From: JBHJGP01 sp050331695
Lineage (GTDB): Bacteria; Pseudomonadota; Alphaproteobacteria; Geminicoccales; Geminicoccaceae
Direction of reading: 5' to 3'
DNA length: 64,000 nt
Assembly (NCBI GenBank): GCA_050331695.1
Contig: JBHJGP010000012.1
Location: 1 to 64,000 of the forward strand
A program made the position numbers and the translations under genes. Positions within the stretch are counted from its first letter, which is position 1. Every line of letters starts with the position of its first letter. Below, one piece after another: positions 9,319-17,796 of this stretch. The notes beneath the pieces were generated by a model. It saw only the letters and a program-made list of their open reading frames with translations. It did no database searches and was not told the DNA's origin.

Positions 9319-10341
9319 TCACGGCAAAAAGCGCTCCCGGCCAACCGATGAAGGCGCACCGCGCGACGCGGCGACGGCACGCAAGATGGGTCCGAAAAGC
9401 GGCAGCGCCGCCAGAGCGCGACCATAGCCGTGCAAGCCGGCTTCGAACGGCGACATGAAGAGAAATAGCGCGCAGATCAGCACATGCTCGGGAAAGGTTA
9501 TGTCCATGAACAGGAATGTGCCGATGTGGAATAGAATAAGGATGAGGCCCCAGAGCCGGTGCAGGCGCGGCCGGAAGAAGACCATGAAGGCGAAGAGCTC
9601 AGCATAGTAGAGGCCGAGATAGAGCGGCCAGCCAAGCCACGGCTGGCCGATCACCAGATGAGCCCAGAGCGGTTCGGCGTTGGTTTCGAAGATCCGCCAG
9701 GCCAGCGTCAGGGCCATCGCCTGCGGAGCCAGGCCGCTGATATCCTCGGTGAAGAGCGCACTGATCGCAAACACGGCTTTGTAAAGGCCAGACAGGGAGT
9801 AAAAGAGCAGCATCAGCGCGGGCGCCACGCTGAACCCGAGAAGAAAACGTATGGTGTGGAAGCGGCCTCGGCTGCCGCTCGGAGGCCTACCGTTCGGCAG
9901 GAACCATAAAGCGACCGACATCCAGAACCAGCTATGGTAGCCGTGCCCCATAAAGCCGAAAGAATTGTTCAGCGCGACGAACTGCAAGAGCGCGAGGCTG
10001 ACAAGAACGCGCGCCCACAACCGCCGCCAGAACAGCAGACCGCCTAGGCCACCAACAATCGCCAAATGTGCCATGAGCATGCCGCCCAGGTCGGCGCCGA
10101 CCCAATCCAGCCAGGCGATCGGCCATAGCGGATCGAGGTCGCCGGCGCGCCCGTCCAGTCTCGCAATCTCCCGCGAGCGGTCGTAGAGCATGAAGAGGCT
10201 GACGGCGTAGTATGCCTGCACGACCATGGCCGCCCGTTCGGCCATTGGTCTGTGAAGCCGCCATCGCGGGGCCATGCGTTCGCCGGCAAGCTGATGGTTC
10301 AACCAGCGCAACGACGAGAGCGAACGGACCAGCAGGGTCAT
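9319..10341 (-). CDS. HTTM-like multispanning membrane protein
   Basis: A 340-residue inner-membrane protein with roughly seven to eight hydrophobic segments. Conserved-looking features are a G-H-G-Y-H-S-W-F-W segment, Y-Y-A-E-L-F-A-F, and near the C-terminus H-I-G-T-F-L-F-M-D-I-T-F. This pattern resembles the HTTM (vitamin-K-dependent carboxylase-like) family, but I cannot confirm catalytic residues. It is immediately preceded on the same strand by a 162-residue single-span protein with a gap of three bases, so the two form an operon and probably a complex. The biochemical role is unknown. Confidence 0.6.
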   Translation of the reverse strand: MTLLVRSLSSLRWLNHQLAGERMAPRWRLHRPMAERAAMVVQAYYAVSLFMLYDRSREIARLDGRAGDLDPLWPIAWLDWVGADLGGMLMAHLAIVGGLGGLLFWRRLWARVLVSLALLQFVALNNSFGFMGHGYHSWFWMSVALWFLPNGRPPSGSRGRFHTIRFLLGFSVAPALMLLFYSLSGLYKAVFAISALFTEDISGLAPQAMALTLAWRIFETNAEPLWAHLVIGQPWLGWPLYLGLYYAELFAFMVFFRPRLHRLWGLILILFHIGTFLFMDITFPEHVLICALFLFMSPFEAGLHGYGRALAALPLFGPILRAVAASRGAPSSVGRERFLP

Positions 10342-10344
10342 TCC

Positions 10345-10833
10345 TCAAGGCGCCCGCTTGGCGACGAAGCGACCTACGGGCCGATATAGATCGAGCTCAC
10401 CGGTACGCAGGCGATGGAGCGGGCGGAAGCGAACACGCGCGATTTCATACTCGACAAGGTTATGCTCGCGCAAAAGATGCGCCTCGAACACGGTCCGAGC
10501 TCGGTCCAGATTGTCCGGGTCTCGCTGGATCGCCCGACCCAATCCCTTGGCCGCCTTCGAAACGGTGGACGAGCGGTTGCGGGCAGCGCGAAATTCGTTT
10601 GGCAGATCAAAGAAGTTGCGCGGTGGCGAGTATCTCTGATCACCGGTCTGGTGAATGTAGAGTTCAAAGGTTGAGCGCTGGCTCGGCACGTTGGAGAACA
10701 GTGACCAGCTGAAAAAAGGAAAATACTCGCGTCGTTGCGCGAACAGGTTACCAGCGACCGCGACGACGACATAAGCTATGAGGAAGGCCGCCACCATAAG
10801 TTGAACGCGCTTTATCGCGCCCTTCGCGCCCAT
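10345..10833 (-). CDS. Small membrane-anchored partner of the HTTM-like protein
   Basis: A 162-residue protein with one N-terminal membrane segment (about 12-30), then the segment Y-F-P-F-F-S-W-S-L-F-S-N-V-P and a charged C-terminal domain. The P-F-F-S-W-S-L-F motif is, as I recall, typical of small proteins encoded next to HTTM genes. It is the first gene of a two-gene operon with the 340-residue membrane protein. Function is unknown. Confidence 0.6.
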   Translation of the reverse strand: MGAKGAIKRVQLMVAAFLIAYVVVAVAGNLFAQRREYFPFFSWSLFSNVPSQRSTFELYIHQTGDQRYSPPRNFFDLPNEFRAARNRSSTVSKAAKGLGRAIQRDPDNLDRARTVFEAHLLREHNLVEYEIARVRFRPLHRLRTGELDLYRPVGRFVAKRAP

Positions 10834-11092
10834 AAGCTCTCCTGTGAATTTCCACGCACATTGACCTTAACAAATGAGGCTTTGGCGGAGAATGGTCCTC
10901 CACGGCGCTCAATCGTACGGTCGCTGGTGATGTTGCATCCTGGCGATGATTTGGAGATTTCTTCCGTCGATTGGGGCCGAGCCACGCGGCTTCAAGGCTG
11001 ACGAGATCAGGGCGCACAGGCTATTTGGATGGCCGCCCACGGTCTTTCAATTGAGCGTGCCAATGGTTGCGGATAACCCAGATCGCATCGCC

Positions 11093-12463
11093 TCATTGGT
11101 TCCGTAACGCCAGCGACACGGTCAGGCTCGCCCCGCTGCTCACGTCATTGACCCTCAGACCACCACCGTGGCGCTCGGCGACGGTCTTCACGATCGACAG
11201 GCCGAGGCCGCTGCCGCTCCCCGGTGATTTCTGGCCGAACCGTCTGAATATCAGAGGTTCGTCGTCCGGGGACAAACCGGAACCGTCATCCGCGACGGTG
11301 ACCTCGGCGAAACCGTCCCGGCGTGCCATCTCGACGCGTATTTTGGTCAAGCGGGGGCCGCCGTGCAGGCGCGCATTCTCGATCAGGTTCTTGAAGGATT
11401 CCGCCAGCAGCAGCCTGTCTCCGGTCACCACCATCGGGGCCGGCTCGCCGACGAGGTCGAAATCCAGTCCTGCGGAAAGCGCGTCGGCGGCCAGCGGCGC
11501 GCAGACTTCCCGGGCGAGCGCGCCCAGCTCGAAACACTCGTTCTTGAAATCCACACCGTCCTGGCGCAGCCGGTCGAGCGACAACAGCTGCTCGGCGATC
11601 CGTGAGGTCGCGCGGGCGGCGTCAACGACCTCTCCGGCTCGGCGCTTGCGCTCGTCGTCCGAAGCGGCGTCGCGTGTCGCTTCGGCCATGGAGAGCACCG
11701 CGGCCGCGGGGTTTCGGAGCTGGTGCGCTGCATCCGAGATGAATGCCTGATGGGCGGTAATGCTCCGTTCCACCCGCCCGAACAGTTGGTTGAGCGTTCC
11801 GACGATGCCTCGGACCTCCGGCGGAACCGAACGCCTGATCGGGCTGAGATCTTGTGGTGATCGCGCCTCGATCGCCTGCTGAAGATTGCTCAGCGGACGC
11901 AGGCCCAGGCTGACGCCGAACCAGACCAGGAACACCAGCGCCGCCAAAAGCACCCCCATGAGACCCACTGCGCGGAGCGCCAGTTGCCTGGCGAACAGAT
12001 TGCGGTCGCGCATGTTCTGCCAGACGGTCACGATCGAAGCGCCGGCCGTATCAAGTGCGATATCTTCTATGATCCGGACCACCCGAACCGGCTCGTCGCG
12101 GTAGACGGCGACGAAGTACTCGGTCGGTGTCGGTTCGGGTCTGCCGACATTGGGAGATACCGGCGGGTAGGCATAGCCCGTGACGTAAATGCCGCCGGGG
12201 CCGGTCACATGGTAGAAGATCTCACCGCTCGCGGCATCGCGCATCAGATCTAGCGTTGATGGCAGGAGCGCGTCTCCGCCTGAGACAGCCACATCGCGCG
12301 AAATCGCCAGAGCCGTGGCGAGAAGGGACCGATCGAACAAGGTCTCGGCGGTGTGTCTTGCTTCGGTATATCGCCAGTAGCCGAGCGCCAAAGCAAGAAC
12401 GGTCAAAGGGAGAAGCAGGAGAACCAGCAGGCGCAGGCGCAGCGATATCGCTGAGGTGATCAT
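11093..12463 (-). CDS. Sensor histidine kinase, TctE-like
   Basis: A 456-residue membrane sensor kinase. A first membrane segment (about 10-30), a periplasmic domain of about 120 residues resembling the 2CSK_N sensor of TctE, and a second membrane segment precede the kinase core. The phospho-acceptor motif is A-A-H-Q-L-R-N-P. The N box (L-I-E-N-A-R-L-H-G) and G boxes (D-D-G-S-G-L and G-S-G-L-G-L-S-I-V) are intact. The start at 12463 overlaps the stop of the response-regulator gene as ATGA, which fixes it. By context it senses a tricarboxylate and controls the adjacent TTT transporter. Confidence 0.9.
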   Translation of the reverse strand: MITSAISLRLRLLVLLLLPLTVLALALGYWRYTEARHTAETLFDRSLLATALAISRDVAVSGGDALLPSTLDLMRDAASGEIFYHVTGPGGIYVTGYAYPPVSPNVGRPEPTPTEYFVAVYRDEPVRVVRIIEDIALDTAGASIVTVWQNMRDRNLFARQLALRAVGLMGVLLAALVFLVWFGVSLGLRPLSNLQQAIEARSPQDLSPIRRSVPPEVRGIVGTLNQLFGRVERSITAHQAFISDAAHQLRNPAAAVLSMAEATRDAASDDERKRRAGEVVDAARATSRIAEQLLSLDRLRQDGVDFKNECFELGALAREVCAPLAADALSAGLDFDLVGEPAPMVVTGDRLLLAESFKNLIENARLHGGPRLTKIRVEMARRDGFAEVTVADDGSGLSPDDEPLIFRRFGQKSPGSGSGLGLSIVKTVAERHGGGLRVNDVSSGASLTVSLALRNQ

Positions 12464-13128
12464 TTGCCGGGCTCGAGCATGTATCCAAGCCCCCGAGCGG
12501 TCTTGATCAGAACCCCGTGGGGTGACAGCCGCTTGCGCAGGCGCGAGATGTGCGGCTCGATGGCACTTTCCTCGACGTCCGCACCGATCCCGTAGACGTA
12601 ATCGATGAGGTTGGTCTTGGGCACCAGCCGGCCCCGGCGCTCCAGCAGGCATTCGAACACCGCGAGTTCTCGCCGGGGCAAATCCAGCGGTTGACCGTTG
12701 GCGCTGAGCCTTCGGGCCGTCCGGTCGAAAACCAGCGAACCAATCCGGTCTTCCGTGCCGTAATCGAGGGCGCGGCGCCGTGACAGCGCCCGGATCCGGG
12801 CCTCCAATTCATCCATCTCGAACGGCTTGATCAGATAATCGTCCGCGCCGGCATCGAGCCCTTTTACCCGGTCCTCGGTGTCTCCCTTCGCGGTCAGCAA
12901 GATCACCGGCGTGCCGGCGCCCCGAGCCCGAAGATTGCGCAGCACCTGAAGTCCATCTTGCCCGGGCAGTTTGATGTCGAGCACGATCAGATCGGCGCCT
13001 TCGGAGGCGAGAAACTGATCCGCCTCGTCGCCGTCGTGAAGAATGTCCACGGCGTGGCCGAGATCGCACAGCCGGTAAGCGATCGCCTTGGCGAGGCTAC
13101 TGTTGTCCTCGATGACGGCTATCCGCAT
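12460..13128 (-). CDS. OmpR-family response regulator, TctD-like
   Basis: A 222-residue response regulator. The receiver domain has the acidic pocket I-E-D-N, phospho-acceptor Asp51 in L-D-I-K-L-P-G and the conserved Lys in I-K-P-F. The C-terminal half is an OmpR-type winged helix. It is the first gene of the pair with the TctE-like kinase (4-base overlap) and diverges from the TctC gene. Two abutting 11-bp direct repeats just upstream of its start match the way OmpR-family dimers bind DNA. I chose the start at 13128 because receiver domains begin directly with this segment. Confidence 0.92.
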   Translation of the reverse strand: MRIAVIEDNSSLAKAIAYRLCDLGHAVDILHDGDEADQFLASEGADLIVLDIKLPGQDGLQVLRNLRARGAGTPVILLTAKGDTEDRVKGLDAGADDYLIKPFEMDELEARIRALSRRRALDYGTEDRIGSLVFDRTARRLSANGQPLDLPRRELAVFECLLERRGRLVPKTNLIDYVYGIGADVEESAIEPHISRLRKRLSPHGVLIKTARGLGYMLEPGK

Positions 13129-13137
13129 GATGGCGCC

Positions 13138-13159
13138 GCAAGTTTCGCGCAAGTTTCGC
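13138..13159. promoter_or_regulatory. Candidate operator: two abutting 11-bp direct repeats
   Basis: GCAAGTTTCGC occurs twice with no gap (13138-13148 and 13149-13159) in the divergent region between the response regulator and TctC. OmpR-family regulators bind tandem direct repeats of about one helical turn, so this is a natural site for the TctD-like protein, controlling both itself and the transporter. Confidence 0.6.
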
Positions 13160-13265
13160 GATCCATTGTTGTGACATCTTCGGGGGAATCAATCTCTTGA
13201 ATAATCACGGACGCCGCGTCGGGTCGGACGCGCCGCCTGCAATGGTCAAAAGGGAGGACCAAATC

Positions 13266-14351
13266 ATGATGGCATTGTCCCGCCGCGGCGCGATCGGGTT
13301 TGCAGCCGCGGCAGCGCTGGTGTTGCCGGCTCAGGCCGAAGTCGATCTTTCCGGCGAGACCGTCGAGTGGGTGATACCGTTCTCGGAAACCGGCGGCTCG
13401 GCGCGGTGGGCCAACTTCTTCGGCCCACTTCTGTCGGAAGAGCTTTCGGGCAACCCGACAGTGGTCGTCAAATTCATGCCTGGCGCCGGCTCAACCAAGG
13501 GCGCCAATTGGTTCCAGGAGCAGGAGCACGAGAACGGCACGCTGCTGTTCGGCACCTCCGGCTCGCCCCAGTTTCCCTATCTGTTGGACGACCCGCGCGT
13601 CCGCTACGAGTATCGGGATTGGATCCCGGTCATGGCGTCTGGCACCGGCGGGGTGGCTTATCTCAACGCCGAGGACGGCGCCAAGTTTGACGGCTCGGCC
13701 AACGCGTTGAAGGACAAGACCTTCATCTATGGATCGCAAGGGGCGACCCGTCTTGACCTGGTGCCGCTTTTGGCCTGGCAGATGCTTGGCATGGACGTCG
13801 AACCGGTCTTCGGGATCCAGGGCCGCGGTGACGGCCGACTGATGTTTGAGCGCGGCGAGGCGACGATCGACTACCAGACCTCGGCGGCCTACCTTTCCGG
13901 AAGCGCGCCTTTGGTCGAGGCCGGAACAGCGGTTCCGATGATGAGCTGGGGCGCGCTCGATGACGACGGCAACATCGTTCGCGATCCGACCTTCCCCGAC
14001 ATCCCGACCTTCAAGGAGGTTTGCGAGGCGACCGACGGCTGTGAGACCTCCGGCGAAGCTTGGGACGCTTGGAAGGCGTTTTTCATTTCCGGCTTCCCGG
14101 TCCAGAAACTGGCTTTCCTGCCGAAGGGCACCCCGCAGGAGGTCGTTGACACCTATGTCGCCGCGTTCGACGCCGTGCGCTCGCGCGACGACTTCGCCGA
14201 ATTGGCGGCCCAGGAGGTCGGCAAGTATCCGGTCTATGTCGGCGAAGGCGCCGCCAATGCCTTGGAGTCCGCGATCAACGTTCCGGACGAGGCAAAAGCC
14301 TTCGTTATCAATTGGTTGAAGGAAGCCTACGGCGTCGAGCTCGGCGGCTGA
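13266..14351 (+). CDS. TTT-family tricarboxylate-binding protein (TctC-like)
   Basis: A 361-residue periplasmic binding protein of the tripartite tricarboxylate transporter (Bug/TctC) family. A signal peptide (S-R-R-G-A followed by an Ala-rich core) ends near A-Q-A-E. The first strand V-E-W-V-I-P-F and the G-A-G-S-T-K-G-A segment fit the family's carboxylate-binding loops. GGGAGGA is positioned before ATG 13266; an adjacent ATG at 13269 is also possible. The gene is divergent from its presumed two-component regulator and followed by the fused permease. Confidence 0.88.
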   Translation: MMALSRRGAIGFAAAAALVLPAQAEVDLSGETVEWVIPFSETGGSARWANFFGPLLSEELSGNPTVVVKFMPGAGSTKGANWFQEQEHENGTLLFGTSGSPQFPYLLDDPRVRYEYRDWIPVMASGTGGVAYLNAEDGAKFDGSANALKDKTFIYGSQGATRLDLVPLLAWQMLGMDVEPVFGIQGRGDGRLMFERGEATIDYQTSAAYLSGSAPLVEAGTAVPMMSWGALDDDGNIVRDPTFPDIPTFKEVCEATDGCETSGEAWDAWKAFFISGFPVQKLAFLPKGTPQEVVDTYVAAFDAVRSRDDFAELAAQEVGKYPVYVGEGAANALESAINVPDEAKAFVINWLKEAYGVELGG

Positions 14352-14359
14352 TCGCTTCG

Positions 14360-14392
14360 GCGGACGCTCCCGGGGCCTTCCGGGGCGTCCGC
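14360..14392 (+). promoter_or_regulatory. Strong hairpin between TctC and permease genes
   Basis: GCGGACGC (14360-14367) pairs with GCGTCCGC (14385-14392), and an inner CCCGG/CCGGG extends the stem after a one-base bulge. There is no T-run. It probably limits read-through or stabilises the binding-protein message. Confidence 0.55.
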
Positions 14393-14426
14393 GCAACTGA
14401 CACATCTTTGAGCTAGGACGCGCCCC

Positions 14427-16457
14427 ATGGAGGTTCTCGCGACCGCTCTGCCTGCGCTCTCCGAAGCGTGGGGACTGATCCTGCAACCTTTGGTGCTGAG
14501 CTATTTGGTGCTCGGCGTTGTCATGGGGTTGGCCGTCGGTGTGTTTCCGGGGCTCGGCGGCATCGCAGGCCTGTCGCTGCTCCTTCCGTTCATGTTCGGG
14601 ATGGAGCCACTTCTCGGTTTGGCCCTGATGATCGGCATGGTCGCGGTCGTGCCCACCTCCGACACGTTCGCGTCGGTGCTCATGGGCATTCCCGGATCCT
14701 CGGCCTCCCAGGCCACGGTGCTCGACGGCTTTCCCTTGGCGCGCAAGGGTGAGGCGGCACGGGCGCTTTCCGCTGCTTTCGCATCGTCGCTTTTCGGCGG
14801 CCTGGTCGGCGCATCCTTCCTCACCTTGTTCATTCTGATCGCGCGGCCCCTGGTGCTCGCCTTCGGCCTGCCTGAAATGCTGATGATCACGGCGCTCGGG
14901 CTTTCCATGGTCGCGATCCTCGCCGGACGCATCGCGCTCAAAGGCCTCGCCGCAGCAGGCCTCGGGATCATGATCGGAACCATCGGCGAGGCTCCCGCCG
15001 CCGGCAGTTTGCGCATGGCCTCTTACGACATTCCCTATCTGGTCGACGGGCTGCAACTGGTGATTGTCGGTCTCGGTATCTTCGCCGTGCCCGAAATCGT
15101 TTCGCTGCTGAGGCAGGATCGGTCGATCGCCCGCGAGGCCCGGCTCGGCGCTGGCTGGCTGCAGGGAGTGCGGGACTGGTTCGCCAATATCTGGCTCTCG
15201 ATCCGCTGTTCGCTCATCGGTGTGATTGTCGGCGTTATTCCGGGCTTGGGCGGCTCGGTCGTCGACTGGATCGCCTATGGCCACACGGTGCAATCGACCG
15301 AGGACAAGTCGACCTTCGGCAAGGGGCAGGTTCGCGGCGTCATCGGCCCTGAAAGCTCGAACAACGCGAAGGAGGGCGGCGGGCTGGTCCCGACGCTGCT
15401 GTTCGGCATTCCGGGTTCAGGCTCCATGGCGATCTTCATCGGCGCCGTTGCGCTTTTGGGTTCCGGCCAGATCGAGGTCGGCCCGGCGATGCTGAAGAAC
15501 AATCTCGATATCACCTACTCGATCGTCTGGCTGCTGGCGCTCGCCAACGTGGTCGGCACGGTTCTCTGCATCTCCGCCGCCGGAGGCATCGCGAAGCTCA
15601 CGACGATCCGCTTCACCTATCTGGCTCCGTTTCTGTTCATGCTGATCTCTTTTGCGGCCTTTCAGTCCGGACAGAACTTCGAGGACCTCCTGGCGCTGTT
15701 CATTGCAGGGCTCATCGGCATCTTCCTGCGCCGCTTCGACTGGTCACGGCCGGCTTTTCTGATCGGCTTCGTCTTGTCGGGCCCGATCGAAAAGTTCTCG
15801 AACCAGGCGTTTCAGATTGCCAGTCTGCGGTTTCGCGACAGTTTCTCGGATGGCATCGAGTACATCTTCAGCCCGATCGTGATCGTGCTTTTGGTCATCA
15901 CGGTCCTCTCGATCGTCTTCGGCATCCGCCAGGCGAAGCAGATCATGTCCGAAGGCGAGACCGTCTCGGGCTCGAAGAGAGCACCCCTGATCTTCCTTTT
16001 GGTGGTCTCGCTCTATCTGCTGATCGCGGTCGTCAACGCCAACATGATTTCGGACTTCAACATCACCGACAAGATCGTGCCGTTGGTGATCGGCAGCCTC
16101 GCACTCTTTTGCTGCCTCATCCTCCTCATCCAGATGATCCGCCGACCGGAGGGCGACACAATCTTCGCCGATCGCGAGGTCGCGGGCGAGGATGCCGAAG
16201 CGCCGCATGGACTCTGGACCACACTCGCCTGGTTTGCGGGACTGATCTGCCTGACCTGGCTCGTGGGCTTTATTCTCGCGCTTCTGGTGTTCCTCATCGG
16301 CTTCTTTCGGATCCGGGCTCAGACCAGCTGGCCAAAGACCCTCATCCTGACCGCCGCCGGCATCGCCCTCATATGCACGATGGCGGCCATCCTGAACCGC
16401 GACTTCCCGCCGGGCCTCCTGCAGGACGCGGTGGATTTACCCTGGCCGTTCACCTGA
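14427..16457 (+). CDS. TTT transporter permease, TctA fused to TctB
   Basis: A 676-residue membrane protein. Residues 1 to about 500 are a TctA-type large permease with the repeated P-G-L-G-G motifs (V-F-P-G-L-G-G near residue 40 and V-I-P-G-L-G-G near 275). After a linker at about 505-520 (E-G-E-T-V-S-G-S-K-R), about 150 residues with four hydrophobic segments look like the small subunit TctB, including the typical F-x-I-x-D-K-I-V-P region. No separate tctB gene is present, consistent with a fusion. It imports a tricarboxylate delivered by the TctC-like protein, driven by the ion gradient. The PrpF-family gene begins 14 bases downstream. Confidence 0.85.
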   Translation: MEVLATALPALSEAWGLILQPLVLSYLVLGVVMGLAVGVFPGLGGIAGLSLLLPFMFGMEPLLGLALMIGMVAVVPTSDTFASVLMGIPGSSASQATVLDGFPLARKGEAARALSAAFASSLFGGLVGASFLTLFILIARPLVLAFGLPEMLMITALGLSMVAILAGRIALKGLAAAGLGIMIGTIGEAPAAGSLRMASYDIPYLVDGLQLVIVGLGIFAVPEIVSLLRQDRSIAREARLGAGWLQGVRDWFANIWLSIRCSLIGVIVGVIPGLGGSVVDWIAYGHTVQSTEDKSTFGKGQVRGVIGPESSNNAKEGGGLVPTLLFGIPGSGSMAIFIGAVALLGSGQIEVGPAMLKNNLDITYSIVWLLALANVVGTVLCISAAGGIAKLTTIRFTYLAPFLFMLISFAAFQSGQNFEDLLALFIAGLIGIFLRRFDWSRPAFLIGFVLSGPIEKFSNQAFQIASLRFRDSFSDGIEYIFSPIVIVLLVITVLSIVFGIRQAKQIMSEGETVSGSKRAPLIFLLVVSLYLLIAVVNANMISDFNITDKIVPLVIGSLALFCCLILLIQMIRRPEGDTIFADREVAGEDAEAPHGLWTTLAWFAGLICLTWLVGFILALLVFLIGFFRIRAQTSWPKTLILTAAGIALICTMAAILNRDFPPGLLQDAVDLPWPFT

Positions 16458-16471
16458 GGAGGACCCTGCCC

Positions 16472-17563
16472 TTGCCGCAGATCGCGATTCCTTACGTATT
16501 GATGCGCGGCGGCACCTCGCGGGGACCTTACTTTCGACGCGCTGACCTGCCGGAGAACCTGGATCAACTGGCTGAAGTGCTGGTAGCCGTCGTCGGCTCT
16601 GGCCACCCGCTCAATATCGACGGCCTTGGCGGCGGCGCCGCAGTGACCACGAAGATCGCAATGCTCTCGGTGGCGAAGGACGCGGACGCCGACATCGATT
16701 ACTTCTTCGCGCAAGCCAGCGTCGAGGACCAGTTGGTCGATTTCAAGCCGACCTGCGGCAATATCCTGGTCGGCGTTGGACCGGCTGCAATTGAGCTGGG
16801 ACTGATCAAACCCCAGGGCGAGCGAACCACGCTGCTGATCCGTGCCGTCAATACGGGCGCGCTGGTCGAGGCCCAATTTGGAACCCCGGGTGGACAGCCG
16901 GATTATGCCGGCACAACCGCCATCGACGGGGTACCTGGTACGGCGGCACCGATCGCGCTGAAGTTCAAAGGCGTCGTCGGATCATCCACCGGCGCGTTTC
17001 TGCCGACCGGAGCGCTGCGCGAAAACATCGAGGGCATCGACGTCACCTGCATGGATGTCGCCATGCCGATGGTCATCGCTCGCGCTACGGATTTCGGCCT
17101 GACCGGATATGAGAGCCGCGAGGAGCTCGACACCGACCGTCATTTTTTCGAGCGAATGGAGGCTGTGAGGATCAAGGCCGGAAAACGGATGGGGTTGGGC
17201 GACGTATCGAAGTCGGTAACGCCGAAATTCGGCCTGCTCGCACCCGCGCGGGAAGGTGGCACCATTGCGGCGCGCTATTTCATGCCGTGGAGCTCCCATC
17301 CGACCATGGCCGTTACCGGTTCGCAGTGTCTGGCCTCCTGCGCGCTGACGCCCGGAACCGTGGCCGACGGGCTTCTGGAACGTCCAAGCAGGTCACCCGC
17401 GAACATCGTCCTGGAACATGCTTCGGGAACAATCGAGGTGCTGGTAGACTTCGCCCTTGAGAACGGCGAGTTCGGGCTGCGCTCGGCCGGCCTGGTGCGC
17501 ACGGCACGCAAATTGGCCGATGGCCATGTTTACGTACCTGCCGCTGTCTGGAACGGCCCCTAA
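16472..17563 (+). CDS. PrpF-family isomerase (4-oxalomesaconate tautomerase / aconitate-type isomerase)
   Basis: A 363-residue protein with the diaminopimelate-epimerase-like double fold of PrpF. The N-terminal signature M-R-G-G-T-S-R-G is present. A likely catalytic Cys lies in F-K-P-T-C-G-N and a second in G-S-Q-C-L. The start is a TTG at 16472, chosen because AGGAGG lies nine bases upstream and the family begins right there. Members move double bonds or switch cis/trans geometry in aconitate-like acids (PrpF, 4-oxalomesaconate tautomerase). Located between a tricarboxylate transporter and TcuAB, it probably acts on an aconitate derivative; the exact substrate is inferred. Confidence 0.85.
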   Translation: MPQIAIPYVLMRGGTSRGPYFRRADLPENLDQLAEVLVAVVGSGHPLNIDGLGGGAAVTTKIAMLSVAKDADADIDYFFAQASVEDQLVDFKPTCGNILVGVGPAAIELGLIKPQGERTTLLIRAVNTGALVEAQFGTPGGQPDYAGTTAIDGVPGTAAPIALKFKGVVGSSTGAFLPTGALRENIEGIDVTCMDVAMPMVIARATDFGLTGYESREELDTDRHFFERMEAVRIKAGKRMGLGDVSKSVTPKFGLLAPAREGGTIAARYFMPWSSHPTMAVTGSQCLASCALTPGTVADGLLERPSRSPANIVLEHASGTIEVLVDFALENGEFGLRSAGLVRTARKLADGHVYVPAAVWNGP

Positions 17564-17582
17564 CGGCAGAAGGGAGGCGCCA

Positions 17583-17795
17583 ATGACCGAAAGCGTCGAC
17601 GAGCATATCAAGGTGGCCACTGCGGCGCTCGCTGCCGCTCGGCGGTGCCTCGCCGACGAGATCAACGGTTATCCGCCTCCGATCGCCGGCTGTGACGCTC
17701 AGTTCAACCATCTGCTGGAGCAACGGCGCCGCGTGCGAGCGGCCCTGGCCGAGCTGACCAAGGCAAGCGAGGACGTCCACATCCGGGACCGGTGA
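17583..17795 (+). CDS. Small helical protein of unknown function
   Basis: A 70-residue acidic, largely helical protein. AGGGAGG sits just before the ATG, and the gene lies between the PrpF-family gene and the hydroxyacid dehydrogenase, ending one base before the latter's start. Its spacing suggests it is translated in the same operon. I do not recognise the family; the P-P-P-I-A-G-C-D-A-Q-F-N-H segment is the most conserved-looking part. Confidence 0.6.
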   Translation: MTESVDEHIKVATAALAAARRCLADEINGYPPPIAGCDAQFNHLLEQRRRVRAALAELTKASEDVHIRDR

Positions 17796-17796
17796 G

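Noticed and set aside
13491..15293. 600-codon minus-strand open frame opposite tctC and tctA
   Set aside because: It crosses a strong intergenic hairpin and two real genes and is rich in His/Gln/Arg as shadows are.
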